From: Fidelibacterota bacterium
GTDB taxonomy: Bacteria > Marinisomatota > Marinisomatia > Marinisomatales > UBA1611
Direction of reading: 5' to 3'
DNA: 11,886 nucleotides
Assembly (NCBI GenBank): GCA_002718285.1
Contig: PBAR01000031.1
Location: 18,326-30,211 of the forward strand
The translations under genes were made by a program, and so were the position numbers. Positions within the stretch are counted from its first letter, which is position 1, and every line of letters begins with the position of its first letter. Below are positions 1 to 6,427 of the stretch, piece by piece. The notes beneath the pieces are model-generated. The model saw only the letters and a program-made list of their open reading frames with translations, did not search any database and was not told the DNA's origin.

Positions 1-261
1 GAAATAAAATTTAGATTTCAAACTCCGTATATTAACTTTAATCTTGATGGAGATATTTCTATTCATCAGAAAAATGGAAATACTTTATTACACTTTCAAC
101 AAACAGTCCTTAGAATAAACCCAATATCCTTAGGTGTCCGTACCTTTATTCATGAATGGGAAAAAAAGAATAACCTTACAATGCCAAGAAAAAGCGGTGC
201 CATTATATTAAAAATGAATGGGCCAATTAATAAACCGAGAATTGACGGATTGACTTACTGA
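1..261 (+). CDS. C-terminal fragment of a large AsmA-like protein (5' end outside window)
   Basis: An open frame runs from the first base to a TGA stop at 259-261 and gives 86 residues with no start, so the gene begins upstream of the window. The visible part has alternating hydrophobic and polar residues typical of beta strands. It ends in a stretch reading GAIILKMNGPINKPRIDGL, which resembles the closing 'G-x-hydrophobic-strand-G-x-x-x-x-P-x-I' pattern of AsmA/TamB-like envelope proteins that bridge the inner and outer membranes. That family assignment is an inference from a short segment; only the coding nature is well supported (clean frame, convergent position). It faces the next gene tail to tail with a 42-base gap in which no GC-rich hairpin terminator is visible. 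It could equally be another large beta-rich envelope protein. Confidence 0.6.
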   Translation, partial: EIKFRFQTPYINFNLDGDISIHQKNGNTLLHFQQTVLRINPISLGVRTFIHEWEKKNNLTMPRKSGAIILKMNGPINKPRIDGLTY

Positions 262-303
262 TATTAATTGAAGAATGAATCTATTTAATCCAGAGAAGAT
301 AAA

Positions 304-1680
304 TTATATAAGTGGCAGTTTTCTTTCCTTACCAAGCACATATTCTGTTTTCCACTTTCCAGGTGATTCATAAATATTTCTATCAGCAAGAATAGATTTT
401 CTATATCCATTAAATTTTATATTTTTGTCCCAGTCCCAACGCCTGGCTAATTTCTTCATCAATTCTCGCTGAGTTATTCTCCGTTCCATCTTGATCAAGC
501 GTATCATATCTCTTGTGATATCATTTTTCATTGATCTATGGGAACTGTAAAGTTCATTAATCTTATCACTAAATACACGAGTATTCTCTTCTAATATCAA
601 TGAACTGAACACTGGTTTCAAACTATCATGAACCTTATTATTTCGATATTCTTCATCATCGAGGTATAAGTTCGCCAAGTCTAAAAGTCCAGTTTGATTC
701 TTAAAAAAATCTGCATTGGGATTTAGCTCACGATAATAGTCTGCATCATACATAATATATGGAACACCATTCAGAAGGCCGTCAGCAGTACTAGAACTCC
801 AATTACCTATTTTTTGTGCTGGAGAAACACCAAAATAACTTCTTTTTAATCCATAATAATACTTATCTAAGTCCGTGATTGGTACTTCATTAAAGAGCCA
901 ATCATAAGATTTTTGTTTTTTGGGATAATATGGAATCCAAACACGAAAATCCTGCCGCTTTTTCCACAATCTATTCATAGCTTTTATAAATCCAGGAAAT
1001 GTTTTTTCCTGGTTTGGTCTATGATTAAATACGATCATTCGTAAATAATTATTATCCATACTACGGACCTGATCTACATACCTAATAGGTTTTCTTAAAG
1101 CATACATCTTTTCAGACAATTGTTTTACAGTAATTCTATTAAATATTTTCCTTGCAGAATCTAAAGCATTTCTTTTCTCGCGATCGGTGTTAAAATAGTG
1201 AGCATCCATCTCCATAATACCAACTAGTTTTTCTCTTTCTAAAGAGCTATGCCCTACTTTTAGGATACTGTCTTCCCAGTGCGAAAATCCCAATACTTTG
1301 GGTACAATATTTGTATTATCATAAAAAAATGTCCTAAGGTGAGTTGTTAACTCTGGAAGATTAGTAAGTACTACATCAAAACTATAATCTTTCCACTGAA
1401 TTTTCTTTGCTAAATCAAAAACATCAAAATGGTAACGATTATTTGGTGGCAATGGGCCTGCTACTTCAAAAAACCGGATATTTGAAATATTTAACAAATC
1501 CTTGATTTGTTTAGTTTTCACTGCCATTCTTCCTTCAAATTTCGGAATAAGACAATACCAGTAAATATCATTCCGAATTAATTTCATGGAAAACAGAAGT
1601 TTTTTTAGAAACTGTAGGTAACGATCCTTATCAGGATCCTTAATAGTTGTTATATTGGGATAAATAAAAACTCGTTTCAT
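304..1680 (-). CDS. Glycosyltransferase-like (GT-B type) protein with winged-helix-like C-terminal tail
   Basis: A 458-residue protein with an ATG start and TAA stop. I do not recognise it as a named family. Residues 1-200 look like an alpha/beta first domain. Residues 213-250 include NHRPNQEKTFPGFIKAM, a pattern like the 'hRp..eKg...fl.A' entry to the second domain of GT-B glycosyltransferases. Residues 281-320 (YFGVSPAQKIGNWSSSTADG, then LLNGVPYIMYD and YYREL) resemble the donor-sugar side of such enzymes, where a conserved acidic residue and a 'G-x-P' loop contact the nucleotide sugar. Residues 385-450 form a separate basic tail with a helix-turn-helix-like ITQRELMKKL segment followed by NGYRKSILADRNIYE and W-x-T-x-Y, which could be a wing. 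No signal peptide or membrane segment is visible, so it is probably cytoplasmic. It stands alone, 249 bases downstream of a tRNA-Ala 3' end. No clear Shine-Dalgarno is seen. The acceptor substrate is unknown; sugar, lipid, protein or DNA are all open. Confidence 0.6.
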   Translation of the reverse strand: MKRVFIYPNITTIKDPDKDRYLQFLKKLLFSMKLIRNDIYWYCLIPKFEGRMAVKTKQIKDLLNISNIRFFEVAGPLPPNNRYHFDVFDLAKKIQWKDYSFDVVLTNLPELTTHLRTFFYDNTNIVPKVLGFSHWEDSILKVGHSSLEREKLVGIMEMDAHYFNTDREKRNALDSARKIFNRITVKQLSEKMYALRKPIRYVDQVRSMDNNYLRMIVFNHRPNQEKTFPGFIKAMNRLWKKRQDFRVWIPYYPKKQKSYDWLFNEVPITDLDKYYYGLKRSYFGVSPAQKIGNWSSSTADGLLNGVPYIMYDADYYRELNPNADFFKNQTGLLDLANLYLDDEEYRNNKVHDSLKPVFSSLILEENTRVFSDKINELYSSHRSMKNDITRDMIRLIKMERRITQRELMKKLARRWDWDKNIKFNGYRKSILADRNIYESPGKWKTEYVLGKERKLPLI

Positions 1681-1929
1681 TGAAATTTCTGATTAATACA
1701 AAATGATCATAATCCTTGCTCTATCTTACAACTTGTATTTATTAAGTCTAAATATATTTCATTAAAGATGGAGTAGTTAATTTATTATTTCTTGATTCTA
1801 TTTTATAACCTATAATTATTTTTAATTAATCAGGAAGCTAATAATGTATCCGCTTAATTTCAAAAATTCTATAAAAGTAAAAAATCAAACTATTAGATAA
1901 TTTACAAAATCCTAAAGAAATAATTGTAG
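1681..1929. other. AT-rich spacer between tRNA-Ala and the 458-aa gene
   Basis: These 249 bases hold no credible reading frame, no GC-rich hairpin followed by a T run on either strand, and no copy of the tRNA 3' end. They must contain either read-through from the tRNA or the promoter of the 458-aa gene. I could not identify a convincing -35/-10 pair. Together with 2003-2139 on the other side of the tRNA, which is equally featureless, this is the longest protein-free stretch in the window. Confidence 0.5.
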
Positions 1930-2002
1930 TGGAGCTGATCAGGATCGAACTGACGACCTCCTGAATGCCATTCAGGCGCTCTCCCAACTGAGCTACAGCC
2001 CC
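1930..2002 (-). tRNA. tRNA-Ala (anticodon GGC)
   Basis: The minus strand folds as a complete 73-nt tRNA. The acceptor stem GGGGCUG pairs with CAGCUCC and contains the G3-U70 wobble pair, the main alanine identity element. The D arm is GCUC/GAGC, the anticodon stem CCUGA/UCAGG encloses the loop AUGGCAU with anticodon GGC (reads GCC and GCU), the variable loop has 5 nt, and the T arm GUCAG/CUGAU carries UUCGAUC. The discriminator base is A. The 3' CCA is not encoded: the next template-derived bases are CUA, so a CCA-adding enzyme is needed. The gene is transcribed leftward, in the same direction as the 458-aa gene downstream of its 3' end. Confidence 0.97.
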
Positions 2003-2139
2003 ATATTAGCATATATTATCAAATGTCATTAGTAAGACGAAATTACAAGGCATGTCTTTATAAGAAAAAGATTTTTAATAATTTGTCAAAGTATGATTTG
2101 AAACTATGTTTGAAAATTGATTATAAGTTTATATTAATA

Positions 2140-2430
2140 TTATAAATTATTCATCTTTAAAACATTTTCAATATCCTTAGCAAGGGAAATACACTCCATA
2201 GTAACTCCGCCAATTTCGTGGGAAGTAAGAGATATTTCAACTTTGCACCAACTAATGAATATATCTGGGTGATGATTCCTTTTTTCAGCTAATTCGGCAA
2301 TCTTCATTACAAAATCTATACCATCCATGTAGTCATTAAATGAAAATAATTTTGATATTTTATTATTTGAATATCCCCAATCATAGGAGTGAAGAAACTT
2401 TTCAATATCATTATCCGATAATAACATCAT
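2140..2430 (-). CDS. phhB: Pterin-4a-carbinolamine dehydratase (4a-hydroxytetrahydrobiopterin dehydratase)
   Basis: This 96-residue protein has the usual family length. Known members dehydrate 4a-hydroxytetrahydrobiopterin, recycling the pterin cofactor of aromatic amino acid hydroxylases; in many bacteria without such hydroxylases the family has been tied to molybdopterin or other pterin metabolism. The active-site pattern is visible in order: E49, then H53-H54-P55 (RNHHPD), W61, H71 (TSHEIGG) and D86 near the end, matching the family spacing. The usual 'GGlT..D' reads GGVTMEC, so the residue just after the glycine pair differs from the consensus. It starts 26 bases after the S9 peptidase stop and is the last gene of that four-gene operon. 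Two ATG codons lie in tandem at the start; the first is chosen, and no Shine-Dalgarno helps decide. No pterin-dependent hydroxylase is present in the window, so the physiological substrate is unclear. Confidence 0.9.
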   Translation of the reverse strand: MMLLSDNDIEKFLHSYDWGYSNNKISKLFSFNDYMDGIDFVMKIAELAEKRNHHPDIFISWCKVEISLTSHEIGGVTMECISLAKDIENVLKMNNL

Positions 2431-2456
2431 ATTTTAGATTTTTAATTAATTACTAA

Positions 2457-4610
2457 TTATAGTTTCTCTTTAAAATATTCAACCATTTTCTTATATAGAT
2501 GTTCCCTTGCACCACCAAAATAAATACCATGATTTTGGCCTGGATATTGATACCATTCAATATCCTTTTTTGCTGCTAACGCAGCTTCAATAAAATGATT
2601 AGTGTGCTGTGAATGTACATTGTCATCTGAAGTGCCATGCATTAGCAATAAACTTCCATTCATTCTATTTATCCAAGAGATTACACTAGTGGAATCATAA
2701 CCATCACTATTTTCTTTGGGAAACCCCATAAATCTTTCTGTATATGCTGTGTTATACAACCTGTAATCAGTACATGGAGATATAGCGACTCCAGTCTTAA
2801 AATATTTTCCGTTTTTTGTCATCATTAGGCATGTAAAATATCCTCCACCGCTAAAACCATAAGCACCTATACGGTTAGAGTCAGCATACCCCTGTTCAAT
2901 CAGGTAGTTTAGTCCAGAAAGTTGATCTTTCGCCAGGAATCGAGCCATATCACCATAACTTAGATTTTTAAATTTTTCACCTCGTCCTCCCATTCCTCTC
3001 GTATCCATAAAAAAAACAATATATCCATTTTGTGCAAGATACTGGTGAAAGGAGTTCCCCCACTTGTTCCATACAATTTGAGTACCTGGCATACCGTAGC
3101 CATGCATGATGACAGGATATTTTTTTTCTGAGCTATAATCTGGAGGTAAAATTATTACACCATCCAATATTTCTTTTCCATCTTCTGTTGGAAAATGAAC
3201 AATACCAGGAAATGACCATTCATAATTCTTAAACTGATTTAAATCAGTTTCATCTAAAATCTTAATCAAATTACCAGATTTCAAATTCTTTAGCAGAATA
3301 CGCTTCGGTAGCATCATACTAGAATAGGAATCAATGAAATAATTTCCAGCACCAGTAATTAATATATCATGGCAACCTTCTTCAGGTGTAAGTAATAATA
3401 GGTCAGTACCATCAAACCTTATCGAATAAAAACGAGTCTCAAAAACAGATTCCTTATTTGATGTGAAATAAATCTTTTCATTTTTTTCATCTATATACTT
3501 AATAGTATTCACTTCCCATTCTCCTCTAGTAATAGACCAACTTTTACTCCCAGAATGCTTCGCCATATGAATATGTTGATATCCAGACTTCTCTGATAAC
3601 CAGATAATACGACCATCCGTGAGAAACCAAAACTGTCCATGATTATCAAGCCAACCGTCTAAATCTGATTCCATGAAAATTGTATTTGATTTACCAGTTT
3701 CCTTTTCAGCAACCATTAGTATTTGGTTTTTCTGTTTTCGATCCATCTTCAAAAATGCCACTCTTTTATCACTTATCCACTCCATCCAAGGGAAATAATG
3801 TTCATTTATTTCCCCAAGATCTAACCATCTACGTCCCCCACCTTTTGCGCGAACAATGCCTATCTTAAATGTAGGATTAATTTCCCCAGCTTTTGGATAC
3901 CGTATTTTTTGTATTACTGGGTATAATTCTTTATCACTAATTAAAGCATATTCTTTTACGGAAGATTGATTTTCCTGCCAAAATGCAATATATCGACTAT
4001 CTGGTGACCAACGATAAGCATCATAACCACTCAACTCTTCCTCATACAACCATCCAAAGTGTCCATTTAGAATTGTATTAGATCCTGTATTAGTTAGTTT
4101 GCGTTCTCTTCGATTTTCTATTTCAAATGAATAAAGATTATTATCTTCTTTAATATAAGAAACAAATTCCCCATTTGGTGCAAATTTCACATTCATCAGA
4201 TGATGGTGATCTCTGCCAACTTTAAACACTCGCTTCTTTTTAAGATCATATATAAAATAACTTCCTCTATGAGAATAGCGCCAGATTTGATCATAGTTGG
4301 TTTGAATCAGCATTTTATTTCCACAATTAGACAGTTTAATTTGATTAATATGAATGTTCTCACCTTCAAAATACAGTTCATCCCCATCTAATAGCCTGGT
4401 TGTATCCATATTGGGAAGCGTCACCTTATACCATGAATTATGATTTTCCCCCTGTCCACGAAAAAATAGTGCATCTTCACCATGAATGGAAGTCACATCA
4501 CCAATGCTAGCTGTTTGAAAAGGAGAATGCCAAAGTGATTCTTCAAAACTTATCCGATTTGCCCATAACGATTGCACTACAAGTAATAATAAATAAATAT
4601 AAAATATCAT
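2457..4610 (-). CDS. Exported dipeptidyl-peptidase IV type S9 serine peptidase
   Basis: A 717-residue protein from the ATG at 4610. An upstream in-frame TTG at 4637 would add nine polar residues, but the ATG gives a clean signal peptide: hydrophobic MIFYIYLLLLVVQS, then LWA before the mature part. Residues up to about 470 form the DPP-IV beta-propeller. They include YEEEL (189-193), whose last two glutamates correspond to the double-Glu motif that grips a free substrate N terminus, followed by WSPDSRYIAFW. The C-terminal alpha/beta-hydrolase domain has nucleophile S587 in GFSGGG, D662 in HGTSDDNVH and H694 in GQNHG, a complete catalytic triad. Members cleave dipeptides, usually after proline or alanine, so this enzyme probably works in the periplasm or on the cell surface on scavenged peptides. 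The ATG comes one base after the uracil-DNA glycosylase stop, indicating an operon. No strong Shine-Dalgarno is present, so re-initiation after the upstream gene is likely. Confidence 0.93.
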   Translation of the reverse strand: MIFYIYLLLLVVQSLWANRISFEESLWHSPFQTASIGDVTSIHGEDALFFRGQGENHNSWYKVTLPNMDTTRLLDGDELYFEGENIHINQIKLSNCGNKMLIQTNYDQIWRYSHRGSYFIYDLKKKRVFKVGRDHHHLMNVKFAPNGEFVSYIKEDNNLYSFEIENRRERKLTNTGSNTILNGHFGWLYEEELSGYDAYRWSPDSRYIAFWQENQSSVKEYALISDKELYPVIQKIRYPKAGEINPTFKIGIVRAKGGGRRWLDLGEINEHYFPWMEWISDKRVAFLKMDRKQKNQILMVAEKETGKSNTIFMESDLDGWLDNHGQFWFLTDGRIIWLSEKSGYQHIHMAKHSGSKSWSITRGEWEVNTIKYIDEKNEKIYFTSNKESVFETRFYSIRFDGTDLLLLTPEEGCHDILITGAGNYFIDSYSSMMLPKRILLKNLKSGNLIKILDETDLNQFKNYEWSFPGIVHFPTEDGKEILDGVIILPPDYSSEKKYPVIMHGYGMPGTQIVWNKWGNSFHQYLAQNGYIVFFMDTRGMGGRGEKFKNLSYGDMARFLAKDQLSGLNYLIEQGYADSNRIGAYGFSGGGYFTCLMMTKNGKYFKTGVAISPCTDYRLYNTAYTERFMGFPKENSDGYDSTSVISWINRMNGSLLLMHGTSDDNVHSQHTNHFIEAALAAKKDIEWYQYPGQNHGIYFGGAREHLYKKMVEYFKEKL

Positions 4611-4611
4611 A

Positions 4612-5283
4612 TTAAAGTTCGAGTTTAATCTTTTCAATTAATTCTACCATCATATCAAAGGTTAACCGTCTTGTATTTACATTTCTTGGGCTTGGATGGA
4701 ATGCGCCATAAAGAATAAGCCCATTTGGAAGTTGATATCTAACTCCATGTCCAAATTTATAATCCTTCATTTTTAAAGTTTCTGTTTTTCTTACAAATTT
4801 CAAGCAAGAATCAAAGCCTATTTTCCCTAAACCTAAGATAATCTTTAATTGTTTTAATAATATGAATTCTTTAGCAAGAAAAACCTCGCAATTTTCTTTT
4901 TCTTCTGCATTTGGCTTATCACCTGGAGGAACACATTTTACGGCCGCTGTCATATAACCATCTAATTCTAAACCATCATTTCTATGATCAGAATTAGGCT
5001 GATTTGCTAAACCAACATGATACAAACATTTGAATAAAAAATCAGCAGACTTATCTCCAGTAAAAACCCTTCCTGTCCTGTTCCCTCCATGCGCTGCTGG
5101 TGCTAATCCTAAAATCATTATTTTTGAATTAGGATCCCCATATCCAGGTACAGCTTTTCCCCAATAGTCCCATGTGCTATATGATTTTCTTTTCTCCAAA
5201 GCAATTTTTTCACGAAAATGAACCAATCTATCACATTGACTGCAACCTATTATATCTTTTTCAAGATTTAGAAAATTATTCAA
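4612..5283 (-). CDS. Family 5 (UDGb-type) 4Fe-4S uracil-DNA glycosylase
   Basis: This 223-residue protein matches the length and layout of family 5 uracil-DNA glycosylases, which remove uracil and some other deaminated bases from DNA to start base excision repair. Four cysteines suited to a 4Fe-4S cluster are present: C14 and C17 (CSQC), C117 (VKC) and C132 (ENC). Motif 1 reads GLAPAAHGGNRTGR (59-72), the hallmark of this family, and FTGD follows. The late loop reads HPSPRN (196-201), with the catalytic-loop histidine. YWGKAVPGYGDP (41-52) is also typical. The start is TTG at 5283-5281. The frame is open only six codons further upstream, to a stop at 5304-5302, with no ATG or GTG, and the next ATG would delete C14 and C17. 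The start overlaps the previous gene's TGA as TTGA, implying translational coupling. It is the second gene of the operon. Confidence 0.95.
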   Translation of the reverse strand: MNNFLNLEKDIIGCSQCDRLVHFREKIALEKRKSYSTWDYWGKAVPGYGDPNSKIMILGLAPAAHGGNRTGRVFTGDKSADFLFKCLYHVGLANQPNSDHRNDGLELDGYMTAAVKCVPPGDKPNAEEKENCEVFLAKEFILLKQLKIILGLGKIGFDSCLKFVRKTETLKMKDYKFGHGVRYQLPNGLILYGAFHPSPRNVNTRRLTFDMMVELIEKIKLEL

Positions 5284-6305
5284 TTTGATTTCAGCAATAC
5301 TTTACCAATATTTTTCCTATCGGCAATGTACTGGTGTGCTTTATCTGCATTTTTCAATTCAAATACTGAATCAATAACAGGACTAAATGATTTATCTTCA
5401 AGCCAATCAAAAAGAATATTTCCATAATGCTGTACTAAATCTTTTCTATCTCTTATCATACCCAAATGAAAACCAAAAGCACCCTGATTTTTCATCATCA
5501 AATGCCTAGGTTTAAAGCTTGGAATTTGTAAAAATCGTTGTAATATTTTAAAATAACTTCTTTTCGGTCCAGTTACTGCTGTTGAAAATCCATATACCCC
5601 AATTCGACCAAACTCAGATAAACATTTATAACTATTCAATAATTCCTTCCCCCCTAAAGGATCTAAAACAAGATCTACTCCTTTACCATTGGTCAAATCC
5701 ATTATTTTTTCGTAAAAATTTTCTTTACGATAGTCAATAAGTTCATCAACCCCCATTTTCTTCAAATTTTTATGTTTAATTAATGAGGCGGTTCCTATTA
5801 TTCTAGCTCCAATTATTTGAGCAATCTGCGTAGCTGCTATACCAACACCACCTCCTATACCATGGATTAAAATCGTTTCATCTTTTCTTAAACACCCTTG
5901 ATGAATCATCATAAAATAGGCAGTTAAATAATTTACTGGAATAGAAGCTGCAATACTCAGCAGATCATCATTGATTACAAACAATTGTTCCGCTGGAACA
6001 TTAACATTTGTTGAATATCCACCAGATTTACAAATTCCCACCACTGTTTTTCCAATCATTGAATTAAATCTCTCTGATCCCGTTTTAGAAACAATACCAG
6101 CAATTTCCATTCCAAGTATATATGGTGGCTTTAACCTGGTTGTATAAATACCCATCCTAGTCATTATATCAGCAAAATTTATTCCAGAGTATTTTATTTC
6201 AACCTGTACTTCATTTTGTTTAGGATCTGGAATTGAGGTAGATTTTAGTTCCAAAACTGATGGTGGACCATGGCGGGTAATAAAAACTGATCTGCAATCG
6301 GTCAT
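5280..6305 (-). CDS. VAT1-like NADPH:quinone oxidoreductase (zinc-independent MDR family)
   Basis: A 341-residue medium-chain dehydrogenase/reductase. The N-terminal GroES-like domain contains YSGINFADIMTRMGIY (39-54) and ILGMEIAG (63-70), but lacks the catalytic and structural zinc cysteines of alcohol dehydrogenases, as expected for quinone oxidoreductases. The Rossmann fold has HGIGGGVGIAATQIA (148-162), which binds NADPH. LVLDPLGG (212-219) and the basic FKPRHLMMKN segment (264-273) with GFHLG after it resemble the VAT1 subgroup. The reaction is presumably NADPH-dependent reduction of quinones or reactive carbonyls in the cytoplasm; the exact substrate cannot be read from sequence. It is the first gene of the leftward operon, with a start at ATG 6305-6303. 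No Shine-Dalgarno is seen, and an AT-rich inverted repeat lies directly before the start codon. Its TGA stop overlaps the TTG start of the uracil-DNA glycosylase. Confidence 0.93.
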   Translation of the reverse strand: MTDCRSVFITRHGPPSVLELKSTSIPDPKQNEVQVEIKYSGINFADIMTRMGIYTTRLKPPYILGMEIAGIVSKTGSERFNSMIGKTVVGICKSGGYSTNVNVPAEQLFVINDDLLSIAASIPVNYLTAYFMMIHQGCLRKDETILIHGIGGGVGIAATQIAQIIGARIIGTASLIKHKNLKKMGVDELIDYRKENFYEKIMDLTNGKGVDLVLDPLGGKELLNSYKCLSEFGRIGVYGFSTAVTGPKRSYFKILQRFLQIPSFKPRHLMMKNQGAFGFHLGMIRDRKDLVQHYGNILFDWLEDKSFSPVIDSVFELKNADKAHQYIADRKNIGKVLLKSN

Positions 6306-6330
6306 AATTATATAGCTAAGTTATATAATT
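6306..6330. repeat. 9-bp perfect inverted repeat at the operon start
   Basis: AATTATATA (6306-6314) and TATATAATT (6322-6330) are exact inverted copies separated by seven bases. The repeat abuts the start codon of the quinone oxidoreductase gene and overlaps its candidate -10 box, so it could be an operator or an RNA hairpin in the leader. It is built only of A and T, so chance is a real alternative in DNA of this composition. Confidence 0.5.
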
Positions 6331-6350
6331 CTTGCTCATTGTTTCATCAA
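6322..6350 (-). promoter_or_regulatory. Candidate sigma70-type promoter for the quinone oxidoreductase operon
   Basis: On the minus strand TTGATG (6350-6345) is followed by 17 bases and then TATATA (6327-6322). This is the spacing of a housekeeping promoter with four of six matches in each box. Transcription would start around 6315, leaving a leader of about ten bases and no Shine-Dalgarno. Read by eye and not tested. Confidence 0.35.
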
Positions 6351-6369
6351 ATACCATATTATAAATTTG
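6339..6369 (+). promoter_or_regulatory. Candidate Bacteroidota-style promoter for the ppiD-like gene
   Basis: TTG (6339-6341) is followed 20 bases later by TAAATTTG (6362-6369), an exact match to the TAnnTTTG -7 element described for Bacteroidota; the -33 element is only a partial match to TTTG. Transcription would begin near 6375, giving a leader of about 50 bases before the ATG at 6428. A poor sigma70 alternative (TATAAA at 6360-6365) overlaps it. Confidence 0.3.
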
Positions 6370-6416
6370 CCCGCCGTTTTCTACGAATTTGATTCGATTG
6401 ATTATAATTGCAATAA

Positions 6417-6421
6417 AAGGA
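6417..6421 (+). promoter_or_regulatory. Shine-Dalgarno site deciding the ppiD-like start
   Basis: AAGGA stands six bases before ATG 6428, one of the few good ribosome binding sites in the window. It lies inside the longer frame that would begin at TTG 6389, and so argues for the ATG. Confidence 0.7.
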
Positions 6422-6427
6422 ATCTAT

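Noticed and set aside
1621..1660. Closely repeated GATCCTTA/GGATCCTTA near the start of the 458-aa gene.
   Set aside because: It encodes the ordinary residues DPDKDR and is only two short copies inside a coding region.
2121..2150. AT palindromes around ATATTAATAT after the pterin dehydratase gene as a terminator or operator.
   Set aside because: Simple A/T palindromes are common in this composition; there is no GC stem and no T run.
3680..4391. Small plus-strand reading frames inside the S9 peptidase gene (3680-3868 and 4200-4391).
   Set aside because: They are antisense shadows of a strongly conserved coding region, with no ribosome binding site or recognisable protein features.
6389..6427. 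Upstream TTG extension adding 13 residues to the ppiD-like protein.
   Set aside because: A Shine-Dalgarno lies inside this extension in front of ATG 6428, and PpiD proteins start close to their membrane anchor.
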